Shown piece by piece: positions 52,627 to 61,933 of a stretch of 64,000 nt of DNA (its first letter is position 1; each line of letters opens with the position of its first letter). The notes below the pieces were generated by a model. That model saw only the letters and a list, made by a program, of their open reading frames with translations. It was not told the DNA's origin and did no database searches. The stretch spans positions 2,108,001 through 2,172,000 of the forward strand of contig JAXLVB010000002.1 of assembly GCA_046329195.1 (NCBI GenBank). The letters run 5' to 3'. Made by a program: the position numbers and the translations under genes. This stretch comes from JAXLVB01 sp046329195 (GTDB lineage: Bacteria > Bacteroidota > Bacteroidia > Cytophagales > Spirosomataceae).

Positions 52627-53400
52627 ATGAGTAAAGTCATCGCAATCGCCAACCAAAAAGGAGGCGTTGGGAAAACCACAACGGCAATCAATTTGGCTGC
52701 CAGTTTGGCGGCACTCGAATACAATACCCTCATTGTGGATGCCGACCCACAGGCCAACTCCACGTCTGGTTTGGGCTTTAACCCGAAAGAAATCGAAAAC
52801 AGCATTTACGAGTGCATGATTGATGGAATTCGGGCCAAAGACATCATTATCGAAACCGACATCGAAAACCTCCATTTGCTGCCTTCGCATATTGACTTGG
52901 TGGGAGCCGAAATCGAGATGATTAACCTCAAAAACCGGGAAGAGAAGATGAAAGAGGCCCTTTCTGAATTCCGAAATGTGTATGATTTCATCATTATTGA
53001 CTGCTCGCCATCGCTGGGTTTGATTACCATCAACAGCCTCGTGGCTGCCGACTCGGTCATTATTCCGGTACAATGCGAGTACTTTGCACTCGAAGGCTTG
53101 GGTAAGTTGCTCAATACCATCAAAATCATTCAGACTCGCCTCAACACAAGCTTGAGTATAGAGGGTATTTTATTGACCATGTACGACTTACGAGTGCGCC
53201 TCTCTAACCAGGTGGTGGCAGAAGTAACAGCGCATTTTCAAAACATGGTGTTTAATACTATCATCCCTCGCAACATCCGATTGAGTGAGTCGCCGAGCTA
53301 TGGTGTACCAGCCATTGCCCACGATGCCGACAGTAAAGGGGCTATTAGTTACTTAAACTTAGCTCGTGAGATTTTGACCAAAAACGGATACGTAGAGTAA
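52627..53400 (+). CDS. parA: chromosome-partitioning ATPase ParA (Soj)
   Basis: The 257-residue protein is a deviant-Walker ATPase: KGGVGKTTTAINLAASLAAL (Walker A' with the signature Lys), then LIVDADPQANSTSGLG, IDCSPSLGLITINSLVAADS, and PVQCEYFALEGLGKLLNTIK. It binds DNA non-specifically with ATP and moves ParB-bound origin regions apart. It is followed after 113 bases by parB. Chromosomal parAB usually lies within a fraction of the genome near the replication origin, though no parS site was found in the window. Confidence 0.95.
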   Translation: MSKVIAIANQKGGVGKTTTAINLAASLAALEYNTLIVDADPQANSTSGLGFNPKEIENSIYECMIDGIRAKDIIIETDIENLHLLPSHIDLVGAEIEMINLKNREEKMKEALSEFRNVYDFIIIDCSPSLGLITINSLVAADSVIIPVQCEYFALEGLGKLLNTIKIIQTRLNTSLSIEGILLTMYDLRVRLSNQVVAEVTAHFQNMVFNTIIPRNIRLSESPSYGVPAIAHDADSKGAISYLNLAREILTKNGYVE

Positions 53401-53513
53401 GCATAATGGGGAAAATCGTGTGAATGATTTAACAAGCACTACAGGCTAATTCACTGTAGGACATACTCAACAAATGAACGATTTAATAAATCGTGCTACA
53501 AAGACCGAACAAC

Positions 53514-54434
53514 ATGGAAGGACTGCAACAAAATATTCAGGTTAAAAAGAAAACTGGTTTAGGGCGTGGACTCAGCGCTTTGCTTCAAGACTCTGACGAG
53601 GTAAATCGCCCCAATAGCAAGCCATCGCCGCTGGAGGCGCTTAGCACTATGATGGAACTAAGCGTAGATCTGATAGACACCAATCCCTATCAGCCTCGTA
53701 CGCACTTCGACGCCGAAGCGCTCCAAGAGCTCGCCGACTCGATAAAGGTTCAGGGGATTATCCAGCCCATTACGGTTCGGAAAATTGACAATAACCGCTA
53801 CCAGCTAATTTCGGGGGAGCGTCGTTTGCAAGCATCTAAGATTGCGGGATTACGGTCTATTCCGACTTACATCCGTACCGCCGACGACACGCAGATGCTG
53901 GAGATGGCTCTCATCGAAAACATTCAGCGTGAAAACCTCAACGCCATCGAAATTGCACTGAGCTACCAGCGCCTCATTACCGAATGTAGCCTCAAACAAG
54001 AAGAATTGGGCGAACGAGTAGGCAAAAACCGCACAACGGTCAATAATTACATTCGCTTGCTCAAGTTGCCTCCTATGGTACAGGCCGCCTTGCGTGACAA
54101 CAAGATTTCGATGGGTCATGCCCGAGCTATCATTAATATTGACGACCCGAACGTCCAACTTGCTATTTTTCAGAAGATTATCGAAGAAGACTGGTCGGTT
54201 CGTAAGGTAGAAGACGCCGTTCGGAACCTATCTGCAGCCACACTCATAGACCAAACGAAAGGCCGTAAACCCAATGTAATAAAGCAAGAGATTCGTACGT
54301 TACAATACAAACTGTCGTCGCTATTTGGTATCAAAGTGTCTATCAAAGCCGACGAACAAAACCGAGGTGAAATCAAAATTCCGTTTGCATCACAAGAAGA
54401 GTTAGACAAAATTCTGGGTGCACTCAAATTCTGA
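53514..54434 (+). CDS. parB: chromosome-partitioning protein ParB (Spo0J)
   Basis: The start is set at the ATG at 53514 (seven earlier codons from an in-frame ATG-like start are not conserved). The 306-residue protein begins KKKTGLGRGLSALLQDSDEV. It has the CTPase domain with ISGERRLQASKIAGLRSIPT and ALIENIQRENLNAIEIALSY, the helix-turn-helix domain (ELGERVGKNRTTVNNYIRLL) and a C-terminal dimerisation part. It loads at parS sites and spreads. It follows parA on the same transcript. Confidence 0.95.
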   Translation: MEGLQQNIQVKKKTGLGRGLSALLQDSDEVNRPNSKPSPLEALSTMMELSVDLIDTNPYQPRTHFDAEALQELADSIKVQGIIQPITVRKIDNNRYQLISGERRLQASKIAGLRSIPTYIRTADDTQMLEMALIENIQRENLNAIEIALSYQRLITECSLKQEELGERVGKNRTTVNNYIRLLKLPPMVQAALRDNKISMGHARAIINIDDPNVQLAIFQKIIEEDWSVRKVEDAVRNLSAATLIDQTKGRKPNVIKQEIRTLQYKLSSLFGIKVSIKADEQNRGEIKIPFASQEELDKILGALKF

Positions 54435-54446
54435 GGAATCATTTTT

Positions 54447-54467
54447 GGTTATTGGTTATTGGTTATT
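54447..54467. repeat. tandem heptamer GGTTATT, three copies
   Basis: Three perfect head-to-tail copies of GGTTATT (54447, 54454, 54461) lie in the parB to DUF5683 gap. Copy number could vary by slippage. Confidence 0.7.
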
Positions 54468-54538
54468 AGGAATTGGGAATGAGCCTTTTTTATGCTCAAC
54501 GTGCAGATAACCAACAACTCGTAACGACTCAAATACTA

Positions 54539-55258
54539 ATGAGAATCATTTTGTGGTGTTTAGTATGGTGGTGTGGCGTAGGAAATTCCCTGCTGGCGCA
54601 ACGAATCTCGACCGATAGTTTGCGGCGTGCTCTAGTATCGGATAGTCTTCGTAAAACGGTAGATTCGGCGATAGTAAAGCCTGTAATTGCCCTCAAGGAC
54701 TCTGCTAAAGTTCGGAAATTCGATAAGGTATTGGCCATTTTCAAGAAGGATACCTCTTCCAAAATCAACCCTCGACGAGTAACCATCCATTCCGCTATTT
54801 TGCCCGGTTGGGGTCAGTACGATGTAAAGCAGTGGTGGCTCATTCCGCCCATTTATGCGGGTTTTGTGCTTACGGGTATAGCGATTGATTTTAACCAAAC
54901 TCGGTACAAAACGTATGTAAATGCCTACATCAAAAAATACAACGACCAAAAAGCAGGCATCAGCGGCGACACAACCATCAGTGGGCGTGTATTGAGCGTA
55001 GATAGGCTACGGATTATTAAAGATGGCTACCGTCGCAATCGAGATTTGTCGTACATGGTGCTGGTAGGGGTTTGGGCCTTGCAGATTATCGAGGCCAATG
55101 TGGCAGCCCACCTCAAAACCTTTGATGTTTCAGAAAACCTTTCGCTCAAGATTCATCCTACTATGCAGCCAGCCTTAGGATTACCCACGTATGGAGCCAA
55201 GTTTGTATTCACACTCAACAACCGAAAAAAACGCCCTCCGTTGGTCGCTTTTCGGTAG
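54539..55258 (+). CDS. DUF5683 membrane-associated protein
   Basis: The start is set at the ATG at 54539, which gives a signal peptide (MRIILWCLVWWCGVGNSLLA); the frame is open earlier to 54473 but that part is repeat-like. The 239-residue protein has the DUF5683 core: INPRRVTIHSAILPGWGQYD, WWLIPPIYAGFVLTGIAIDF (membrane helix) and GYRRNRDLSYMVLVGVWALQ (second helix), with ENLSLKIHPTMQP near the end. The family is found almost only in Bacteroidota, commonly next to parB and dapB, as here. Function unknown. Confidence 0.8.
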   Translation: MRIILWCLVWWCGVGNSLLAQRISTDSLRRALVSDSLRKTVDSAIVKPVIALKDSAKVRKFDKVLAIFKKDTSSKINPRRVTIHSAILPGWGQYDVKQWWLIPPIYAGFVLTGIAIDFNQTRYKTYVNAYIKKYNDQKAGISGDTTISGRVLSVDRLRIIKDGYRRNRDLSYMVLVGVWALQIIEANVAAHLKTFDVSENLSLKIHPTMQPALGLPTYGAKFVFTLNNRKKRPPLVAFR

Positions 55259-55296
55259 CCCCCCTTTTAACTCATTTATTTATTCAACCAATTGAC

Positions 55297-56016
55297 ATGC
55301 GCATAGTTTTACTCGGCTACGGCAAAATGGGCAAAATCATCGAACGTTTTGCTCAAGAACGAGGCCACGAAATCGTAGCCCGCATTGACGTTTATAATCA
55401 CCACGTTTTAACAGGATTTAGCCCCGACGACCTCGACGTTGTGATTGAATTTAGTCATCCATCGGCAGCTTTTAATAACCTCAAAACCTGCATGGAAAAA
55501 GGCTTTAGGGTGGTGTGTGGCACCACGGGCTGGCTCGAACAACGACCCAAAATTGAGGAACTTTGTCAACAACACAATGCGGCGTTTTTTTATGCCTCTA
55601 ATTATAGTATTGGGGTGAATCTGTTTTTTCAGTTGAACAAACAATTGGCCAAATTAATCAGCCCTTACTCGCAATACGAAGTCAATACCATCGAAATCCA
55701 CCATACTGAGAAAAAGGATGCACCGAGTGGCACCGCTATAACCTTGGCCGAAGGTATTATCCAACACCTCGAAAATAAAGAATCGTGGGTAAACAATACC
55801 ATCGCAGCGGCGAATGAAGTACCCATTTGGTCGGTTCGGGAAGGCAAAGTACCTGGAACCCATACCATAAAATACATTTCTAACGTTGATACCATCGAAA
55901 TCACCCACACAGCGCACAATCGGGAAGGGTTTGCTTTAGGTGCCGTTGTGGCTGCCGAATGGCTCGTTGGCAAAACTGGTATTTTCGGAATGGACGACCT
56001 ATTCCGTTCTGAATAA
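55297..56016 (+). CDS. dapB: 4-hydroxy-tetrahydrodipicolinate reductase
   Basis: The 239-residue protein has the NAD(P) site VLLGYGKMGKII, the motif IEIHHTEKKDAPSGTAITLA with the catalytic His-His and Lys, and ITHTAHNREGFALGAVVAAE near the end. It reduces the DapA product on the way to diaminopimelate and lysine, feeding the cell wall. Length and motif order match Bacteroidota DapB. It lies 38 bases after the DUF5683 gene. Confidence 0.95.
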   Translation: MRIVLLGYGKMGKIIERFAQERGHEIVARIDVYNHHVLTGFSPDDLDVVIEFSHPSAAFNNLKTCMEKGFRVVCGTTGWLEQRPKIEELCQQHNAAFFYASNYSIGVNLFFQLNKQLAKLISPYSQYEVNTIEIHHTEKKDAPSGTAITLAEGIIQHLENKESWVNNTIAAANEVPIWSVREGKVPGTHTIKYISNVDTIEITHTAHNREGFALGAVVAAEWLVGKTGIFGMDDLFRSE

Positions 56017-56021
56017 CCCAC

Positions 56022-56052
56022 TTGGCATACAACGTAGAAAACCCTACCTTTG
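56022..56052 (+). promoter_or_regulatory. promoter of lepB
   Basis: TTG (56022-56024), 20 bases, then TACCTTTG (56045-56052) is an almost ideal Bacteroidota promoter, starting six bases after the dapB stop. The leader to the lepB start would be about 60 bases. Confidence 0.65.
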
Positions 56053-56119
56053 TGCGGCATTTTACTGACCGCAACAGAATCTATCCCTTGGTCACGCCTC
56101 TACAGAAACAAAAAAAACA

Positions 56120-57256
56120 ATGAATAGTACACCTGAACAACCTGTTAAATCGCCCGAAACTAAAAAGCCAAAGTCCAAATTTAGAGAGTGGATTGACTCT
56201 ATTGTATTTGCTGTAGTAGCGGCTACCCTCATCCGCTGGCTATTTTTAGAAGCATTTACCATTCCTACTCCTTCGATGGAAGGCAGCCTTTTGGTGGGTG
56301 ATTTCTTGTTTGTAAGTAAAGTCCACTATGGTACTCGTACGCCTCGTACACCTTTGCAAGTACCCTTGACTCATCAGAAAATTTGGGGTACCGAAATCCC
56401 CTCGTTTTCGAGCCTTATCCAATTACCATCGTTCCGTTTGCCAGGCTTTTCGTCGGTCAAGAACGGCGACGTGGTGGTGTTTAACTACCCACCCGACGAG
56501 CAATATCCAGTTGATTTAAAAACCAACTACATTAAGCGCTGTATCGGTATCGGTGGCGACAAAGTAGAGGTGCGCCAAGGGCAAGTGTATGTCAACGATA
56601 AGCCATTTGCAAATCCGCCCCGAATGCAAAACGAGTACTTTGTGCAGACTACTAACATGCTGAATGACAAGTTTTTCGGTAAATATGACATCACCGAGTT
56701 TCAAGAATACGTAGATAATAACAACGATACCATTCCGAGCAACGACGTATCGGGTTATTTGGTAAAGGCTTCGATTGGCGCTGTGGACGAAATCAAAAAA
56801 CTAGATTTTGTAAAGACCGTAAAGCCGATGATTGTAGCCAAAGACGCCCGCATGTTGGGGGAATACGTGTACCCAGGCTCGCCAACACTTGACTGGAACG
56901 TAGATAATTATGGCCCTATCACAATTCCCAAAAAAGACATGACCATTACGCTTGACTCCAGCAATGTAGCCCTGTATGGCCCCGTGATTTTGAAGTATGA
57001 AAACAACGAAGATGTAAAGCTAGATGGTAACAAAGTATCTATTAACGGCAAAGCCATTACCAGTTATACCTTCAAGCAAAATTATTACTTTATGATGGGT
57101 GACAACCGCCACAATTCGGCAGATTCTCGTTTTTGGGGATTTGTGCCCGAAGACCACATTGTAGGCAAAGCGGTATTTGTCTGGATGTCGATTGACCCTA
57201 ATGCCAGCTTACTCAACAAAATTCGCTGGAAGCGTTTGTTCCGAATCATTGAATAA
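56120..57256 (+). CDS. lepB: signal peptidase I
   Basis: The 378-residue protein has one membrane helix near residues 28-45, then the catalytic Ser in IPTPSMEGSLLVGDF and the catalytic Lys in NYIKRCIGIGGDKVEV, and late YYFMMGDNRHNSADSRFWG. The chain is longer than in E. coli because of a beta insert at about residues 175-300, as is usual in Bacteroidota. It removes signal peptides of secreted proteins. A strong terminator follows directly. Confidence 0.95.
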   Translation: MNSTPEQPVKSPETKKPKSKFREWIDSIVFAVVAATLIRWLFLEAFTIPTPSMEGSLLVGDFLFVSKVHYGTRTPRTPLQVPLTHQKIWGTEIPSFSSLIQLPSFRLPGFSSVKNGDVVVFNYPPDEQYPVDLKTNYIKRCIGIGGDKVEVRQGQVYVNDKPFANPPRMQNEYFVQTTNMLNDKFFGKYDITEFQEYVDNNNDTIPSNDVSGYLVKASIGAVDEIKKLDFVKTVKPMIVAKDARMLGEYVYPGSPTLDWNVDNYGPITIPKKDMTITLDSSNVALYGPVILKYENNEDVKLDGNKVSINGKAITSYTFKQNYYFMMGDNRHNSADSRFWGFVPEDHIVGKAVFVWMSIDPNASLLNKIRWKRLFRIIE

Positions 57257-57263
57257 CTGTTCT

Positions 57264-57298
57264 AAAAAAAAGGCTGTCTTGCGAGACAGCCTTTTTTT
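57264..57298. terminator. rho-independent terminator after lepB
   Basis: AGGCTGTCT (57271-57279) and AGACAGCCT (57284-57292) form a perfect 9-bp stem with TGCG loop, flanked by seven A and seven T, so it can work on both strands. Confidence 0.9.
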
Positions 57299-57369
57299 GA
57301 ACTACAACTAATTGGAAAACTTACAACAGACTGGTAACTTGCTCCCAACAAACTGATAGGGACACGCTT

Positions 57370-58425
57370 ATGAAATTTTTGTTGTACGGTGCCAATGGCT
57401 ATACGGCGCAGCTCATCATCGAAATGGCTCAGGATTTTGGCTTAGAGCCCGTGTTGGCAGGCCGAAGCGAAGTTAAAATCAAGCCTTTGGCTCAACAGTA
57501 TGGGTTATCTTATCAGATTGCGGACCTTGCCGATACAGCAGCCTTAGAGGCGCTACTTCAATCTTTTACGGTGGTGTTGCATTGTGCAGGGCCTTTTGCT
57601 CATACAGCCTTACCTATGCAGCAGGCCTGCCTTCGTACAGGTACTCATTATCTGGACATTACGGGCGAAATCGCTGTGTTTGAGCAAGGTATGCGCTTAC
57701 ATGCACAAGCCAAACAAGCTGGCGTGATGCTTATGTCGGGTACAGGTTTTGATGTAGTACCTACCGACTGCATGGCGCTTTTTCTGAAACAACAATTACC
57801 CAATGCCAATCATTTACAACTGGCCTTTATGACCAAAGGTGGAAATATCTCACACGGAACAGCCAAGACGGCTGTCGAAAGTTTGGGGTTACCGGGTTAT
57901 GTTCGGGCAAATGGTCAACTCAAAGAAGTACCGAGTGCCCACAAAACGCTTCAAGTTCCTTTTGAAGATCAACGTCTTACCACCTGTATGGCTATCCCGT
58001 GGGGAGATATTTCAACAGCCTATTACACCACTCAAATACCGAATATCGAAACCTTTATGGCTGTACCTTCTAGCGCCATTTGGGCAGCCAAACTAGGTAA
58101 TTATATGGGTGGATTGCTACAAAGTTCCTTCGTACAAAAGCAAATACACCACTATCTTGACCAAAAACTCACCGGCCCCAGCACTGCTGCTCGGATGGCT
58201 GCTCATACCTTGGTGTGGGGTAAAGTGAGGAATGAACAAGGAAAAAGCCTAACCGCACGCTTGCGCTGCCCCGAGGGCTACACGCTTACGGCATGGATGG
58301 CGCTCCATATTACCAAAAAAGTGCTAAATGGCCACGTTGAGGCTGGCTATCAGACTCCAGCCAAACTCTACGGTGCAGATTTGGTGCTCGAAATGCCCGG
58401 TACCCAACGGGTGCTTATTTCCTGA
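57370..58425 (+). CDS. saccharopine-dehydrogenase-like NAD(P)-binding protein (trans-acting enoyl reductase type)
   Basis: The 351-residue protein opens with a Rossmann fold (FLLYGANGYTAQLIIEMAQD), then VVLHCAGPFAHTALPMQQAC and THYLDITGEIAVFEQG, as in saccharopine-dehydrogenase-like proteins. VMLMSGTGFDVVPTDCMALF and NISHGTAKTAVESLGLPGYV follow the trans-acting enoyl reductase branch. The substrate is unknown. The next gene starts 33 bases later and encodes another NAD(P)-fold enzyme, and a third follows, suggesting one small redox operon. Confidence 0.8.
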   Translation: MKFLLYGANGYTAQLIIEMAQDFGLEPVLAGRSEVKIKPLAQQYGLSYQIADLADTAALEALLQSFTVVLHCAGPFAHTALPMQQACLRTGTHYLDITGEIAVFEQGMRLHAQAKQAGVMLMSGTGFDVVPTDCMALFLKQQLPNANHLQLAFMTKGGNISHGTAKTAVESLGLPGYVRANGQLKEVPSAHKTLQVPFEDQRLTTCMAIPWGDISTAYYTTQIPNIETFMAVPSSAIWAAKLGNYMGGLLQSSFVQKQIHHYLDQKLTGPSTAARMAAHTLVWGKVRNEQGKSLTARLRCPEGYTLTAWMALHITKKVLNGHVEAGYQTPAKLYGADLVLEMPGTQRVLIS

Positions 58426-58458
58426 TTTCTTGTTCAACTGTTAAATGCAACAACCCTA

Positions 58459-59247
58459 GTGTCTTGGTTAGCTAACAAAAATATTGTCATTATAGGTGGT
58501 ACTACTGGTATGGGGATATCGGCTGCCAAGGCGTTTGTGCGAGAAGGCGCACAAGTGATGGTGGTAGGACGTAATCCTGAAAGTTGTCAACAAGCCGAAG
58601 TCGAGTTGCAAGGTAAGGGTAAAGCCATCAGCGGTGACGCCGCTCAACCCCACCTTGCCGACGAAGCTATTCGGCAGTGCATTGCTCAGTTCGGAGGCTT
58701 CGATGGGCTGTATCATGTAGCGGGAGGAAGTGGCCGACGGTTTGGAGATGGTCCACTCCATGAGATTTCGCTCGAAGGCTGGGAAGCCACTTTCCAACTT
58801 AATCTTACGTCCTTGTTTTTGTCAAATCAAGCAGCCGTTCGGCAGTTTTTGCGTCAACAAACGGGCGGGAGCATCCTAAACATGGGGTCGGTGTTGGGGC
58901 AATCGCCCTCACCCAAATACTTTACCACCCATGCTTATGCAGCAGCCAAATCAGCAGTAATTGGCTTTGTAAAGGCCACAGCTGCCTACTACGCTCCACA
59001 CAACATCCGAATTAATGTGTTAGCTCCTGCCTTGGTCGAAACACCCATGAGCCAGCGAGCTTCGTCCGATAGTTTGATTCAAGATTTTATTCGAACCAAG
59101 CAACCCCTAGAACATGGCCGTAATGGTCAACCTACTGATCTGGATGGCGCAGCCGTTTATTTTATGTCTGATTTTTCTTGTTTTACTACTGGTCAGGTAT
59201 TGAACGTTGACGGTGGTTGGAGTATCAGCGAAGGCCAGTATAGTTAG
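58459..59247 (+). CDS. short-chain dehydrogenase/reductase (SDR)
   Basis: The frame starts with GTG at 58459. The 262-residue protein has the cofactor motif GGTTGMGISAAKAF, then SILNMGSVLGQSPSPKYF and HAYAAAKSAVIGFVKAT (Tyr-x-x-x-Lys as YAAAK) and the C-terminal FTTGQVLNVDGGWS. Both the SDR catalytic Ser and Tyr-Lys are in place. The substrate cannot be assigned. It lies between two other NAD(P)-fold genes. Confidence 0.88.
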   Translation: MSWLANKNIVIIGGTTGMGISAAKAFVREGAQVMVVGRNPESCQQAEVELQGKGKAISGDAAQPHLADEAIRQCIAQFGGFDGLYHVAGGSGRRFGDGPLHEISLEGWEATFQLNLTSLFLSNQAAVRQFLRQQTGGSILNMGSVLGQSPSPKYFTTHAYAAAKSAVIGFVKATAAYYAPHNIRINVLAPALVETPMSQRASSDSLIQDFIRTKQPLEHGRNGQPTDLDGAAVYFMSDFSCFTTGQVLNVDGGWSISEGQYS

Positions 59248-59273
59248 TTTTTCATATATCAACCGATAACCCC

Positions 59274-60143
59274 ATGCCCCCTTATAAAATTGCCGTGATT
59301 GGCGCAACCGGAAACTTAGGTGCTCCCGTAACTCAAGATTTAATAAACGCTGGTTTTGCCGTAACCATCATTGCCCGCTCGCCCGAAAAAGTCCGAGCCT
59401 TGTTCCCCTCCACTCCTATTATTCAAGGCGACGTAACCGATGTAGCTTCGCTCATAGCGGCTTTTCAAGGCCAAGATGCTCTGTATCTGAACCTTTCGGT
59501 GCTTCAGACCGAAAAACCTTCTGATTTTCATACCGAAACGGATGGAATGACCAACATCTTAGCAGCAGCAAAACAAGCTGGTATTCAGCGAATTGCCTAC
59601 TTGTCGTCTATTGTAATGCGCTACCAAGGAATGAATAACTTTCGGTGGTGGGTCTTTGAAATCAAGCACAAGGCCGTTCAGCTCATTAAGGATTCAGGCA
59701 TTCCATATTTGATTTTTTACCCCTCTACGTTTATGGAAAGTTTTCATTTTCAGATACGAGGCAATAAGTTGGGATTAGTAGGAAAATCAACAGCCAAGAT
59801 GTGGTTTATTGCAGCCTCCGATTATGGCAAACAGGTAGCAAAAGCCTTTGAGATAGTGCCCCTTAACGAAAGCAAACAATACGTCATACAAGGCCCTGAA
59901 GGCTACACTGCCGACGAAGCCGCAGCGCTGTTCATTAAAAACTATACGAAGCAACAACTTACCGTGATGAAAGCACCGACGTTTGCGCTCAAACTTGCGG
60001 GGCTATTCAACCAACAAATGAACTATGTATGGCATATTTGTGAAGCGCTGAACCGATACCCTGAAAAGTTTGCTGCCCAAAAAACCTGGGATGAACTGGG
60101 TACTCCCACCACTACTATTGCCGACTATGCTCGAAAAGCCTGA
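59274..60143 (+). CDS. NmrA-like NAD(P)-binding protein
   Basis: The 289-residue protein starts IAVIGATGNLGAPVTQDLIN, the atypical SDR cofactor loop, then QGDVTDVASLIAAFQGQDAL and AGIQRIAYLSSIVMRYQGMN, the typical NmrA/HSCARG pattern. A catalytic Tyr-x-x-x-Lys is absent, so it may act as a redox sensor or isomerase. It is 26 bases after the SDR gene and converges with the sulfatase gene. Confidence 0.85.
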   Translation: MPPYKIAVIGATGNLGAPVTQDLINAGFAVTIIARSPEKVRALFPSTPIIQGDVTDVASLIAAFQGQDALYLNLSVLQTEKPSDFHTETDGMTNILAAAKQAGIQRIAYLSSIVMRYQGMNNFRWWVFEIKHKAVQLIKDSGIPYLIFYPSTFMESFHFQIRGNKLGLVGKSTAKMWFIAASDYGKQVAKAFEIVPLNESKQYVIQGPEGYTADEAAALFIKNYTKQQLTVMKAPTFALKLAGLFNQQMNYVWHICEALNRYPEKFAAQKTWDELGTPTTTIADYARKA

Positions 60144-60152
60144 TTTTTAAGC

Positions 60153-61622
60153 CTAAGGCTTTAGCGGGGGTTCATCCAACAGAATAATATCGGTCTTGGT
60201 AATCCAAGCACGAGTGGTTGATTTATACCGATCTACCTCATCGCCACCACCGTTGAGGCGTGGATCTTTTTGAGTTTTCATCCACTGGTATAGTCGCTCG
60301 TTAAGCTGTTTTTTGGTAGATGCATATTGTGGCAAATTAGCCAAATTATGGATGTTGGATGGGTCTGCTTTTACGTCATACAGCTCCTCGGCGGGGCGCT
60401 TGCCGAAACCCATCTCAAACAAAGGTTTCACCGAAAGAGCATTTCGTTGGTCCATCATATAGACTTTGGTAGGGCCGCCGTCCACGTCGCCATACTCAGA
60501 AGGCGTGTTCGGAATGGTTGCGTCCCCTGCTGGCATCCGATTGGGGCGGAAGTTCTGAATATACAAAAACTCATTGGTCCGAACGGCCCGCATCGGATAG
60601 CCAGCGCCATAGTCCATTTCGGCACGGCAGAGACAATGACGTTCTCGTTCCAGATAAATCTCACTACGGTGCGTTGTTTTTTCACCTTTCAGCACGGGCA
60701 TCAAGCTGATACCATCCATAGGAGGCTGTTTCTGAATGCCTACCAAATCCAAGAACGTTGGCGTCAAATCCATCAAATTGACAAAAGAAGTATTGCGAAC
60801 TTTTTTGGCAACCGCATCCGAAAAACTACTGATAATCAGCGGTACACGAGTGCCGTAGTCGTATAAATTAGCCTTAGCGTGCGGAAAAGGCATCCCATTG
60901 TCTGAGGCCACTACAATAATCGTATTTTCAAGACGGCCTGTGCTTCTCAGCTGTTCTATCAACGCACCAATTTCACGGTCAAAACGCTCAATTTCAGCAA
61001 AGTAATCAGCCAAATCCCCTCGAATTTCAGGTGTGTCGGGCAAAAAGGCGGGTACTTTAATTTTTTTGAGGTCAATGCCCATTCGTTGCCCACTTCCTTT
61101 GTCAAACGGGCGGTGAGGGTCGTGTGTACCAAACCAAAAGAAGAAGGGTTCAGTGGGCTTGAGTTTACCCAAAAACGCTCCAAACTCGCTGCGCTCGCCG
61201 CAAGGGTTTTCGGTATAGCCCATTTTCTTGAAATCGCCGGGTGCCCAACCCTTGCGGTCAAAGGCAACAGCGTAGCCTTTTTCTCGCATCAACTTTACAT
61301 ACGTGGGGACACTCACATCTAAGCGTCCGCAAAGGTTGACACCCTCACCCAAGTTATGGGGATAGCGACCCGTTAGGATACTTGCCCGAGAAGGTGTACA
61401 CGAAGGCGACGAGCAGTAGGCATTTTCAAATACTACTCCTTCGGCGGCCAATTTTTCAAGGTTGGGGGTCTGTAAGTATTTGGTGCCAAACACACTGGCA
61501 AAAGGATAGCTCCAGTCATCAGCCAAAATAAACAAAATATTAGGCTGAGAGCTTCCCGTGCGTTGGCAGGTACTTAGGCTCAACACCAAACAGCAAAAGG
61601 AGAAAAAACGGAGTAGTTTCAT
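60153..61622 (-). CDS. secreted sulfatase (formylglycine-type)
   Basis: The start is set at the ATG at 61622 with a hydrophobic signal (LLRFFSFCCLVLSLSTC). The catalytic motif CTPSRASILTGRYP (CxPSR, with Cys turned into formylglycine) lies near residue 75. NILFILADDWSYPFASVFGT gives the metal-binding Asp pair and IIVVASDNGMPFPHAKANLY the second metal site. The 489-residue length fits family S1 sulfatases acting on carbohydrates in the periplasm. No sulfatase-maturating enzyme is in the window. With KduI nearby, use of sulfated uronic polysaccharides is possible, but only an inference. Confidence 0.88.
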   Translation of the reverse strand: MKLLRFFSFCCLVLSLSTCQRTGSSQPNILFILADDWSYPFASVFGTKYLQTPNLEKLAAEGVVFENAYCSSPSCTPSRASILTGRYPHNLGEGVNLCGRLDVSVPTYVKLMREKGYAVAFDRKGWAPGDFKKMGYTENPCGERSEFGAFLGKLKPTEPFFFWFGTHDPHRPFDKGSGQRMGIDLKKIKVPAFLPDTPEIRGDLADYFAEIERFDREIGALIEQLRSTGRLENTIIVVASDNGMPFPHAKANLYDYGTRVPLIISSFSDAVAKKVRNTSFVNLMDLTPTFLDLVGIQKQPPMDGISLMPVLKGEKTTHRSEIYLERERHCLCRAEMDYGAGYPMRAVRTNEFLYIQNFRPNRMPAGDATIPNTPSEYGDVDGGPTKVYMMDQRNALSVKPLFEMGFGKRPAEELYDVKADPSNIHNLANLPQYASTKKQLNERLYQWMKTQKDPRLNGGGDEVDRYKSTTRAWITKTDIILLDEPPLKP

Positions 61623-61751
61623 GGACAAGCAATTTTCTCAAAGGTAAGTATTTCTGAAAAAACTGCATGGTTTTTCGATGATTCGTTGTATCAGTGCAGC
61701 GTGTATCTTGGTTAATGGTCATTTTACAAGGAATTACCTGCGCACAGTCTG

Positions 61752-61808
61752 ACTGGTGAGGACACCAGTACACGGGAAAAGAAGAAGACGTTCCACTTTT
61801 TAAAAAAG
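61752..61808. repeat. two-hairpin dispersed repeat, copy 2 (inverted relative to 52232)
   Basis: ACTGGTG-AGGA-CACCAGT (61752-61769) is followed by GAAGAAGACGTTCC and CACTTTTTAAAAAAGTTG. The reverse complement aligns with 52232-52296. It lies between the sulfatase gene and the propeller sensor. Confidence 0.65.
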
Positions 61809-61933
61809 TTGTAAGCCTGAGTTGGTTTTATAGCAGGAGGAAGTCCAAAGCGCACAAATGAGCCTTTAACCACCCATTGTGTTGACATTACCACCTACTT
61901 TGTTGTACTTTGGGGACGATAACTCGCTGGCTT